This document shows positions 6,761 through 12,605 of a stretch of DNA of 12,605 bases, in pieces. How positions within the stretch are numbered: position 1 is the stretch's first letter; each line of letters starts with the position of its first letter. The translations under genes and the position numbers were made by a program. The notes below the pieces were generated by a model. The model was not told the DNA's origin, ran no database searches, and saw nothing but the letters and a program-made list of their open reading frames with translations. The DNA comes from Octadecabacter sp. (GTDB lineage: Bacteria > Pseudomonadota > Alphaproteobacteria > Rhodobacterales > Rhodobacteraceae), in assembly GCA_018500065.2 (NCBI GenBank), contig JAHBAO020000383.1:1-12605 (forward strand). The letters run 5' to 3'.

Positions 6761-7644
6761 TGGAACGCATTAACCTTACGCCTGACCTAACCCTGTCCCG
6801 CATCGTTTACGGCATGTGGCGCCTTGGCGATGTGGATGACACCTCACCCAAAGCCGTCCAAGCCAAAATCGAGGCCTGCCTTGAGCAGGGCATCACAACG
6901 ATGGACCAAGCCGACATTTATGGCGGATACACGGCCGAGGAAATTATGGGCGCGGGCATGACCCAATCGATCAAAGACCAGATCGAAGTCGTCACCAAAT
7001 GCGATATCCTTGTTCCTGCGGGGCGCTATGGGCATGTGTCGGGCAAGTTTTACGACACCAGCCGTGAACATATTCTTAACTCCGTCGATCACTCCTTGCG
7101 CCTTATGGGGATCGACAAGATTGACGTTTTGCTGATTCACCGCCCTGACCCGCTGATGGATCACCATGAAACGGGTGCCGCGCTGGACGAAGTGGTCGCC
7201 TCTGGCAAAGTGCGCAGCGTCGGTGTGTCCAACTTTAAGCTACACGACTGGACGCTTCTTCAGTCCGCGATGAAGTCAAAGCTTGTGACCAACCAGATCG
7301 AAGTTTCCCTGTCCGCGAACGATGCGATGACAAACGGCGATCTTGCGTTCTTGCAAGAGCGTGGCGTGGCACCTATGGCATGGTCCCCTTTGGGTGGCGG
7401 TTCGTTGATGACAGACAACAGTGATCTTGGCCGCGCGATGGACGCGGTTGCCGCAGAAAACTCCGTTGACCGCAGTGCAGTTGCCGTCGCGTGGCTGCTG
7501 GCGCATCCCGCTAAAATCCTACCTGTCATGGGAACCAATAATATGAGCCGCATCAGGGGCTTATCGGACGCTCTTAAAGTAAACATGGGCCGCGAAACCT
7601 GGTTCAAGCTCTACGAAGCCGCGCTTGGACATGAGGTTGCTTGA
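6760..7644 (+). CDS. Aldo-keto reductase, YdhF-like; candidate SmoB-type aldehyde reductase
   Basis: 294 residues, NAD(P)H-dependent (beta/alpha)8-barrel carbonyl reductase of the cytoplasm. The full catalytic tetrad is visible: Asp49, Tyr54 (DQADIYGG), Lys80 (VVTKCD) and His127 (LLIHRPDP). SVGVSNF (about 154-160) and AWSPLGGGSL (about 207-216) are the usual loops for cofactor and barrel closure. The start ATG shares its A with the TAA of the monooxygenase gene, so the two proteins are translationally coupled. In the sulfoquinovose monooxygenase route an aldo-keto reductase turns 6-oxo-glucose, the desulfonation product, into glucose. Its place directly behind an SsuD-like gene fits that job. 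The family call is certain; the substrate is inference. Confidence 0.92.
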   Translation: MERINLTPDLTLSRIVYGMWRLGDVDDTSPKAVQAKIEACLEQGITTMDQADIYGGYTAEEIMGAGMTQSIKDQIEVVTKCDILVPAGRYGHVSGKFYDTSREHILNSVDHSLRLMGIDKIDVLLIHRPDPLMDHHETGAALDEVVASGKVRSVGVSNFKLHDWTLLQSAMKSKLVTNQIEVSLSANDAMTNGDLAFLQERGVAPMAWSPLGGGSLMTDNSDLGRAMDAVAAENSVDRSAVAVAWLLAHPAKILPVMGTNNMSRIRGLSDALKVNMGRETWFKLYEAALGHEVA

Positions 7645-7645
7645 C

Positions 7646-8131
7646 GTGAACGCCTTTGATCCTAAAGAAGACTCGCGCGCGTTTCGCGATGCCCTTGGCG
7701 CCTATGCCACGGGGGTGACTGTCGTGACCGTGCCGTCTGATGAGGGCCCTGTTGGGATCACGGCCAACAGCTTTGCCTCGGTGTCGCTCGACCCACCGCT
7801 GGTTCTTTGGTCCCCTGCCAAATCATCTAAACGTTTCAATTACTTCACGGGTGCTGCGCACTTTGCGATCCACGTTTTGGACGCCCATCAACAACAGCTG
7901 TGCAACGGGTTCACCCAGAACAAGTCTGCGTTTGAAGGGTTGGAAATTTCGTTGAGCGACAACGATGTTCCACTGATTGAAGGCTGCCTCGCGCGGTTTG
8001 AATGCGAATTGCACGCGGAACACGATGCAGGCGATCACACGATCATTATTGGCAGCGTCACACGTGCGCAATCGCGCGATGGCCTGCCGTTATTGTTCCA
8101 ATCCGGAAAGTTTGTTTCGCTTAAAGGTTAA
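7646..8131 (+). CDS. FMN reductase (flavin reductase domain), partner of the monooxygenase
   Basis: Short-chain flavin reductase of about 161 residues that would use NAD(P)H to make FMNH2 for the upstream monooxygenase. The N-terminal DALGAYATGVTVVT, GITANSFASVSLDPPLVLW and FAIHVLDAHQQQLCNGF stretches are hallmarks of the flavin reductase-like split-barrel family. The C-terminal half has the usual IIGSVTRAQ strand. Start choice: GTG 7646 has GAGG nine bases upstream and follows the aldo-keto reductase stop by one base. ATG 7631 (five residues longer, overlapping that stop) is possible but has no ribosome site, and TTG 7625 is less likely. The tight packing of oxygenase, reductase and flavin reductase supports a two-component monooxygenase system. 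Confidence 0.88.
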   Translation: MNAFDPKEDSRAFRDALGAYATGVTVVTVPSDEGPVGITANSFASVSLDPPLVLWSPAKSSKRFNYFTGAAHFAIHVLDAHQQQLCNGFTQNKSAFEGLEISLSDNDVPLIEGCLARFECELHAEHDAGDHTIIIGSVTRAQSRDGLPLLFQSGKFVSLKG

Positions 8132-8194
8132 ATGAAGAACGGGGCGTAAGCCCTTAAAAATGCTCGTAAAGAGCCAAGAAGGGAGGGCAAGCCG
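8132..8194 (+). promoter_or_regulatory. Intercistronic segment with two small hairpins and the TTG-start ribosome site
   Basis: GGGC-GTAA-GCCC (8142-8153) is a stem with a GNRA-type loop, and GCTC-GTAAA-GAGC (8162-8174) is a second stem nine bases on. Neither is followed by a T tract, so they do not look like terminators. They may set mRNA processing or stability at the border between enzyme and transporter genes. GGGAGGG (8181-8187) lies seven bases before the TTG start at 8195 and decides that start. Confidence 0.4.
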
Positions 8195-8950
8195 TTGGGA
8201 GGACGTCTTGCAATCGGACTGGTCGCTGCCGCCTACGTGGTGATCTTGTTCATCGGTGCCTTTGAGGACCGCCGCGAAGCTTTGGCTGAGGCCATTGGCA
8301 TGGGTGATATGGCCTTTGTCGGCCTTATGGTCGCGGTGCTTGGGCTCGCCTGCCTCATCCGCCCTATCTCCGCAGTGCAAGCCCACGCCGCGATCAATGA
8401 AAGCCTGCACAAGATCGGCAAAGCCATTTCCATCGGCGCGCTTATTGCGATGGTTTCCTTCATTCTACTGCAAGTTTTCATGCGCTACGCCCTGAATGAC
8501 GCCCCCAATTGGACCGAAGAAGCCGCGCGTTTCGGCATGCTTTGGATGACCGGCCTGATGGCACCCGTCGCCTATCGCCACGGCGGGTTCGTCGCGATTG
8601 ACATGTTGGAACGCGCCCTTGCACCGCGTCTCTCGGCGCTCCTTACACTCATCCTGTTTGCCATGTCCTTGGCGGTGCTTCTGGTGATGTGGGACAAAGG
8701 GTTGAACAACCACGTCGACAGCCTGTCTGGGCGCGGCTGTTCTTCTACATTGCGCTGGCCGTTTGGTATCGAAATCGGCAAGTGCCGCGCGAAATTTAGC
8801 AATTATTATCAGTATATTGCCCTTTGGATCGGGGTCAACTTGCTGATCTTGGTCTGCGCGGAACTGATCCTGCGCCAAGCCCTGAAACTGTTCGGACGCG
8901 ACACCGGCCTCGCCCCGCTTGGCGAAGAAGACATGGCGAGTGCATCCTGA
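8195..8950 (+). CDS. TRAP transporter small permease (DctQ type), enlarged
   Basis: Inner-membrane subunit of a tripartite ATP-independent periplasmic transporter, which couples substrate uptake to sodium or proton gradients. 251 residues, while most DctQ proteins have about 160-190 and four helices. Hydrophobic segments appear at about 5-23, 38-57, 78-98, 112-128, 146-166 and 204-226. The DctQ core, with MRYALNDAPNWTEEAARF and YRHGGFVAIDML, starts only at the third. Two N-terminal helices are therefore extra. Translation starts at TTG 8195, supported by GGGAGGG at 8181-8187. The loop at 175-203 (Cys182, Cys197) is odd in composition but leads into a good last helix in the same frame. The stop overlaps the large-permease ATG as TGATG. 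Confidence 0.88.
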   Translation: MGGRLAIGLVAAAYVVILFIGAFEDRREALAEAIGMGDMAFVGLMVAVLGLACLIRPISAVQAHAAINESLHKIGKAISIGALIAMVSFILLQVFMRYALNDAPNWTEEAARFGMLWMTGLMAPVAYRHGGFVAIDMLERALAPRLSALLTLILFAMSLAVLLVMWDKGLNNHVDSLSGRGCSSTLRWPFGIEIGKCRAKFSNYYQYIALWIGVNLLILVCAELILRQALKLFGRDTGLAPLGEEDMASAS

Positions 8951-10497
8951 TGCTGATTTGGTTCCTTCCGCTTTTCCTTGCGATCCTGATGATCGGCACG
9001 CCGGTTGTCTTTGCCCTACTGTTCGCCCCTGGTTTCATGACCTGGGTGACGGGCAATGAAAAGGATCTCGCGATCCTTTATCGCAATGTTTACACAGGGA
9101 TAGACAGCTTTCCGCTGATGGCGTTGCCGTTCTTTATGTTGGCGGGCGAAGTCATGAACCGCGGCGGCATCACCACGCGTCTGGTTGAGTTTTCCCAAGC
9201 CTTTATGGGCCATTTGCGTGGCGGTCTGGCGCAAGTGAACATCCTGTCCTCAATCCTGTTTGCAGGCCTGTCAGGCTCCGCCGTGGCCGACACATCTGCC
9301 CTTGGGTCAACTCTGATCCCCGCGATGGAAAAGAACGGTTACACCCGTAAATTCGCCGCTGCGATCACCGCCGCATCTAGTGTCATCGGCCCGATTATCC
9401 CGCCTTCCGGCATCATGATTATCTACGCTTACGTCATGGGCGAAAGCGTTGCGGCACTGTTCCTTGCGGGCATCGTACCAGGTGTCCTCGTCGGGGTCGG
9501 CCTGATGGTCATGGTGCGCCTGATGGCGGATCGCTATGACCTGCCCAAGGCCGAACGCATTGTTACCAAAAACCAGACCATAGCGCCGATTGAATACTGG
9601 CTGTCCTTCATCCTCGCACGTATCAACCTTATGGGACTGCTTTGGGCGGTCATGCGCGCAGTGCAATCGCTCACCGGCTTTGAAAAACCACAAGGCGTTA
9701 TGATCTGGGGGACGTTGGCCGTTCTGATCATCCTCGCGCATGTCCTGCTAGTCGCATTGCGTGGCCAAGTCAGCGCCGACTTCCGCACCGTTTGTAAAAA
9801 GGGCGTCGTGCCGCTGCAAACGCCGATCATCATCCTTGGTGGCATTCTAATGGGCGTGATGACCCCGACAGAAGCTTCCACAATTGCGGTCGCCTACGCC
9901 CTGCTGGTGTCGGTGTTCGTCCTGAAGTCCCTGACATGGACGGACTTCTTTGACGTCTTGCAACGCTCCGCGCTTGCGTCGGCCTCGGTCTTGCTCCTCG
10001 TGGGCGCCGCCGTTGCCTTCAAAACCATCGTCGCGACATCCGGTGCAGCGACAACATTGGCCGACCTGATCCTTGGCTTGTCCGAAAACCCGCTGATCCT
10101 GTTGTTCCTGATTAACATTTTGCTGTTTATCGTCGGCATGTTTCTGGACGCAGGCCCCGCGATCATCATCCTTGGCCCCATCTTGGGGCCGATCTTTGTT
10201 GATATCGGCGTTCACCCCGTCCACTTCGCCATCATCATGAGCGTCAACCTCACGGTTGGCCTTGCGACGCCGCCAATGGGCCTTGTGTTGTTCGTCGCTT
10301 CAACGGTCTCTCGCGAAAAGGTGGAAACCATCGCGAAGGCCATCCTGCCGTTCCTTGCCGTAGAAGTCGTGGTCATCTTCTTGATCACCTTCTTCCCGCA
10401 AATCTCAATGACGGTTCCCTATCTCGCGGACTTCCTCGGATGCCCGCCTGACCTTGGCTACATGGCTTGCATTAGCCCCGAGCCACCTACAAACTAA
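8950..10497 (+). CDS. TRAP transporter large permease (DctM type), with internal insertion
   Basis: Main translocating subunit of the TRAP system, 515 residues, strongly hydrophobic. GLSGSAVADTSALGSTLIPAM and IGPIIPPSGIMIIYAY in the first half, and GVMTPTEASTIAVAYAL, DAGPAIIILGPI and ATPPMGLVLFVAS in the second, are DctM signatures. Usual DctM length is about 425-440. The extra residues sit roughly between 194 and 290, between the two halves, and include two possible added helices (INLMGLLWAVMRAV and GVMIWGTLAVLIILAHVLLV). I start at ATG 8950, which overlaps the small-permease stop (TGATG). The frame is open 42 codons further back, but those residues are polar, Arg-rich and only mirror the other frame. 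The enlargement matches that of the partner subunit. Confidence 0.92.
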   Translation: MLIWFLPLFLAILMIGTPVVFALLFAPGFMTWVTGNEKDLAILYRNVYTGIDSFPLMALPFFMLAGEVMNRGGITTRLVEFSQAFMGHLRGGLAQVNILSSILFAGLSGSAVADTSALGSTLIPAMEKNGYTRKFAAAITAASSVIGPIIPPSGIMIIYAYVMGESVAALFLAGIVPGVLVGVGLMVMVRLMADRYDLPKAERIVTKNQTIAPIEYWLSFILARINLMGLLWAVMRAVQSLTGFEKPQGVMIWGTLAVLIILAHVLLVALRGQVSADFRTVCKKGVVPLQTPIIILGGILMGVMTPTEASTIAVAYALLVSVFVLKSLTWTDFFDVLQRSALASASVLLLVGAAVAFKTIVATSGAATTLADLILGLSENPLILLFLINILLFIVGMFLDAGPAIIILGPILGPIFVDIGVHPVHFAIIMSVNLTVGLATPPMGLVLFVASTVSREKVETIAKAILPFLAVEVVVIFLITFFPQISMTVPYLADFLGCPPDLGYMACISPEPPTN

Positions 10498-10509
10498 CTT
10501 CATAAATCT

Positions 10510-10516
10510 GGGAGGA
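10510..10516 (+). promoter_or_regulatory. Shine-Dalgarno of the binding-protein gene
   Basis: GGGAGGA, eight bases before ATG 10525 and eleven before the second ATG at 10528. Strong, as expected for a binding protein made in excess over its permease. Confidence 0.6.
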
Positions 10517-10524
10517 TTACTAAA

Positions 10525-11586
10525 ATGATGAAGTATCTCGCAACGGCTGGCATGATCGCCGCCTACACACTGGCCGCAGCGCCCGTTTATGCAGATGGCC
10601 ACGCTGTCACGCTGCGCGCCACGGCCAACTCTAACGAAAACGATGAGGACTATGACGGTCTGATCGTGTTCAAGAATTACGTTGAATCCGCGTCCAACGG
10701 CGCGATTGCCGTGGAAATCTTCATGGGAACACAGATCTGTGCAACCGGTGCGGAATGTCTTGAAGGCGTTTCTGAAGGCTCCATCGACATCTATGTGTCC
10801 ACGTCCGGCGGCGCTGCTGGCATCTTTCCGTATGTGCAGGTCCTCGACCTGCCATACCTGATGTCTGATGACCGCGTTGCTGAATCTGTGCTTCAGGGCG
10901 ATTTCGTCCGCACAATGCGCGATATGGCGCTGGAAACATCCGACGACACGGTCCGTCTGATGACGATCGGTAACACGGGTGGCTGGCGCAACTTTGCGAA
11001 CACTGTGCGCCCTGTGATGACGCCTGCCGACATGGAAGGCCTGAAAATCCGTACGGTTGTGGCTGACCTGCCGCAAGAACTCGTACGGGCACTGGGTGCG
11101 TCCCCGACGCCAATCCCGTGGCCTGAACTGTTCACATCGTTCCAAACCGGCGTTGTTGAAGGCTCCAAGAACGGCATCACCGACATCATGGGCATGAAAT
11201 TCCCTGATGCGGGTCTGCAATACGTCACGCTGGACGGCCACGCCTACATGGGTGCGCTCTGGTGGATGAACAACGAACGTTTCACGGGTATGGACGAAGC
11301 ACAGCGCCGCGTCATCGTGGACGGTTTCTACGCGCTGCAACAGGCGACATTTGCATCCCCTAAGCGCAATTCGATCCAAGCCTACGCGGATTTCGTAGCA
11401 GGTGGCGGTAACCTTTACGTTCCAACACCTGAAGAAAAGGCGATGTTCGCGGAAGCAGCGGCACCGGTGCAAGACTGGTTCCGCGGCAACGTAGATGGCG
11501 CAGATCAAATCCTCGACGCGCTGATTGCGGCCGTTGACGAAGTCGAAGCCGATCTGGCCGCAGGCTATGACGCTGACCTGAACTAA
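10525..11586 (+). CDS. TRAP transporter periplasmic solute-binding protein (DctP type)
   Basis: 353-residue precursor. Residues 1-23 are a Sec signal peptide (MMKYLATAG, apolar core, PVYA before DGH), so the mature protein is periplasmic and delivers substrate to the two permease genes just upstream. The DctP fold is recognisable from WRNFANTVRPVMTPADMEGLKIRT (in two parts, 154-177) and LFTSFQTGVVEGSKNG (202-217). Arg176 of LKIRT is the family's substrate-anchoring arginine, which normally grips a carboxylate and could hold a sulfonate. Cys72 and Cys78 are close together in the exported part and may form a disulfide. A strong terminator follows, so this is the last gene of the operon. The ligand is not readable from sequence; a sulfonate or sugar acid is suggested by the operon. 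Confidence 0.93.
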   Translation: MMKYLATAGMIAAYTLAAAPVYADGHAVTLRATANSNENDEDYDGLIVFKNYVESASNGAIAVEIFMGTQICATGAECLEGVSEGSIDIYVSTSGGAAGIFPYVQVLDLPYLMSDDRVAESVLQGDFVRTMRDMALETSDDTVRLMTIGNTGGWRNFANTVRPVMTPADMEGLKIRTVVADLPQELVRALGASPTPIPWPELFTSFQTGVVEGSKNGITDIMGMKFPDAGLQYVTLDGHAYMGALWWMNNERFTGMDEAQRRVIVDGFYALQQATFASPKRNSIQAYADFVAGGGNLYVPTPEEKAMFAEAAAPVQDWFRGNVDGADQILDALIAAVDEVEADLAAGYDADLN

Positions 11587-11608
11587 GGATCAGTCCTGAA
11601 TTCAGAGA

Positions 11609-11638
11609 GGGCCGCCCCGTAACGGGCGGCCCTTTTCT
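11609..11638 (+). terminator. Rho-independent terminator of the monooxygenase-TRAP operon
   Basis: GGGCCGCCC (11609-11617) pairs perfectly with GGGCGGCCC (11624-11632) around a six-base loop, followed by TTTTCT. It begins 22 bases after the binding-protein stop. The stem is very GC-rich. On the other strand it is not followed by a T tract, so it is mainly a rightward terminator. Confidence 0.9.
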
Positions 11639-11670
11639 ATTTAATCCGTTTTAACGAATGAAAACGCGCC

Positions 11671-12605
11671 CTATTCCCACTCCATTTCGGAATAAACCAC
11701 ACCTGCGTTCTTTGTCGCCAGTTCTTCGAAGGTATCAAGGCCCTCATAGGGCGATTGATCAACGTAGTAAGCCCCAGCCAGATCGCCGCCTTCGTCGATG
11801 TGTTCGCCGATCTTTTCGCGCAGGTAGCTAACGTAGCCATGCGTGCCCGCGCGCACGACATCCATGTTCGTCGGATGCCCGTGCCCAGGGATCACGTAGA
11901 GCGCGCCAAGCGGTTCAAACCGTGTTTCCCACGTTTCCAGCCAGCAGCTTGTGCAAGTGTCCGCAAATATCGGCGGCATGCGTTCGTGAAACGCCACGTC
12001 GCCCGCAATCACCAGTTTTTGCTCGGGTAGCCAGACGGACACATCGCCAGGGCTGTGCGCGGGCCCAAGATAAAGCACTTGGATCCGCATATCGCCCATC
12101 TCGATGATGTATTCGTCCTCAAAGGTAAGTGTCGGGCCTTGTGGCACGGTGCCTTCGGAATTCTCGCGGGCATAACGTTCCATCCCTGCGAAAATCTGTG
12201 CCTGATCCGCCTCAAACGCGGCGGCGGCATCTACGTGGGCAAGCACATCAATCCCCTGCTCGACCCAATAGTTATTGCCCAGCATCGCATGGCCCTGCCC
12301 GTTTTCGTTGATCACCAACTTCACAGGCTGATCCGTCACGTCGCGAATTTCATCATGCATCGCGGCTGACAGCGCATAATTGGCCCCTGCGTTGACCACG
12401 ATCACCCCATCGCCCGTCACGATAAATGACAGGTTGTTATTGTGCCCTGCGTTTTCATAGGTCGGCGGGGCTGTTGCGCCAATTGCGGACCACACATCTT
12501 TGATGACCTCAATCGGGGCTTCATAGAGAACAGACTGCGGATACTGATCGGCAATATCCTCATTCGCCAAAACAGGCGTTACCGCCAGAATAGATAGAAT
12601 ACTGG
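11671..12605 (-). CDS. Exported metallo-beta-lactamase-fold protein with altered zinc motif (5' end beyond window)
   Basis: 310 residues visible. The frame is open to the window edge: upstream of TTG 12570 it reads SILSILAVTPVLA and then NED, the end of a signal peptide with a cleavage site, so TTG is not the start. Sequence blocks of the fold are present: GVIVVNAGAN (window 12408-12379), AHSPGDVSVW (12060-12031), LVIAGD (12015-11998) and VIPGHG (11892-11875), giving the usual later ligands His (12057), Asp (12000) and His (11883). Where HxHxDH should be, the protein has NENGQGHAMLGN (12309-12274), losing both His of HxH and the DH pair. DTCTSC (11961-11944) is a CxxC pair, possible in a disulfide or metal site in the periplasm. 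The gene converges on the TRAP operon. Reaction unknown. Confidence 0.85.
   Translation of the reverse strand, partial: SILSILAVTPVLANEDIADQYPQSVLYEAPIEVIKDVWSAIGATAPPTYENAGHNNNLSFIVTGDGVIVVNAGANYALSAAMHDEIRDVTDQPVKLVINENGQGHAMLGNNYWVEQGIDVLAHVDAAAAFEADQAQIFAGMERYARENSEGTVPQGPTLTFEDEYIIEMGDMRIQVLYLGPAHSPGDVSVWLPEQKLVIAGDVAFHERMPPIFADTCTSCWLETWETRFEPLGALYVIPGHGHPTNMDVVRAGTHGYVSYLREKIGEHIDEGGDLAGAYYVDQSPYEGLDTFEELATKNAGVVYSEMEWE

Noticed and set aside
8715..8800. Possible frameshift in the small TRAP permease (odd loop SLSGRGCSSTLRW)
   Set aside because: The +1 frame gives an apolar stretch but ends at a stop near 8798, while the original frame runs into a good last helix and the proper overlap with the next gene.
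8824..8949. 42-residue upstream extension of the large TRAP permease
   Set aside because: It overlaps the small permease in another frame and is polar and Arg-rich; ATG 8950 gives the normal hydrophobic DctM start and a TGATG coupling.
9847..10224. Minus-strand frame rich in Asp/Gln/His opposite the large permease
   Set aside because: Typical complement of hydrophobic membrane-protein codons; no start signal and no family features.
10405..11508. 367-codon open frame on the minus strand
   Set aside because: It lies opposite the well-supported TRAP binding protein, is rich in His/Arg/Cys as antisense frames of GC-rich genes are, and shows no domain or ribosome site.
11596..11605. Perfect palindrome CTGAATTCAG after the binding-protein gene
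   Set aside because: Short and without spacing or repeats to suggest an operator; chance is enough, and the real terminator follows.

Overview
The window looks like a chromosomal piece of an alphaproteobacterium of the Rhodobacterales (Roseobacter/Rhodobacter type). This rests on the moderately high GC, the protein sequences, the abundance of TRAP-type uptake genes and the tight operons. No lineage marker such as rRNA is present, so the placement is inference. There are no tRNA or rRNA genes, CRISPR arrays or recognisable insertion sequences.

Left part (1-1640, minus strand): a LacI-type regulator followed, with a 4-base ATGA overlap, by the start of xylose isomerase xylA, which runs off the left edge. 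A good sigma70-like promoter and a 21-bp-spaced direct repeat lie in front of the regulator. A gene-poor spacer of about 640 bases (1565-2204) follows. Then come a plus-strand Fe(II)/2-oxoglutarate dioxygenase of the PhyH family (2205-3011) and, converging on it, a small minus-strand membrane metalloprotease. The 3' part of the protease gene continues in the -1 frame after a TTTTGGGG run.

Centre (3679-11586): two divergent units that look like one catabolic locus. Leftward are a GntR/UTRA regulator and a Gfo/Idh/MocA oxidoreductase. Rightward are an SsuD-like flavin-dependent monooxygenase, an aldo-keto reductase and a flavin reductase, overlapping or nearly touching. Behind them is a complete TRAP transporter (small permease, large permease, periplasmic binding protein) ending in a strong terminator. 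Monooxygenase + aldo-keto reductase + flavin reductase is the enzyme set of the oxidative sulfoquinovose desulfonation route (Smo type). The Gfo/Idh protein could be an NAD-dependent glycosidase of the kind that opens sulfoquinovosides. My working model is uptake of an organosulfonate, perhaps sulfoquinovose or its glycoside, by TRAP, release from its glycoside, oxygenolytic loss of sulfite, and reduction of the resulting aldehyde. The families are seen in the sequence; the substrate is inferred.

Right edge (11671-12605, minus strand): an exported metallo-beta-lactamase-fold protein, cut by the window edge inside its signal peptide. It lacks the usual HxHxDH zinc motif and carries a CxxC pair.
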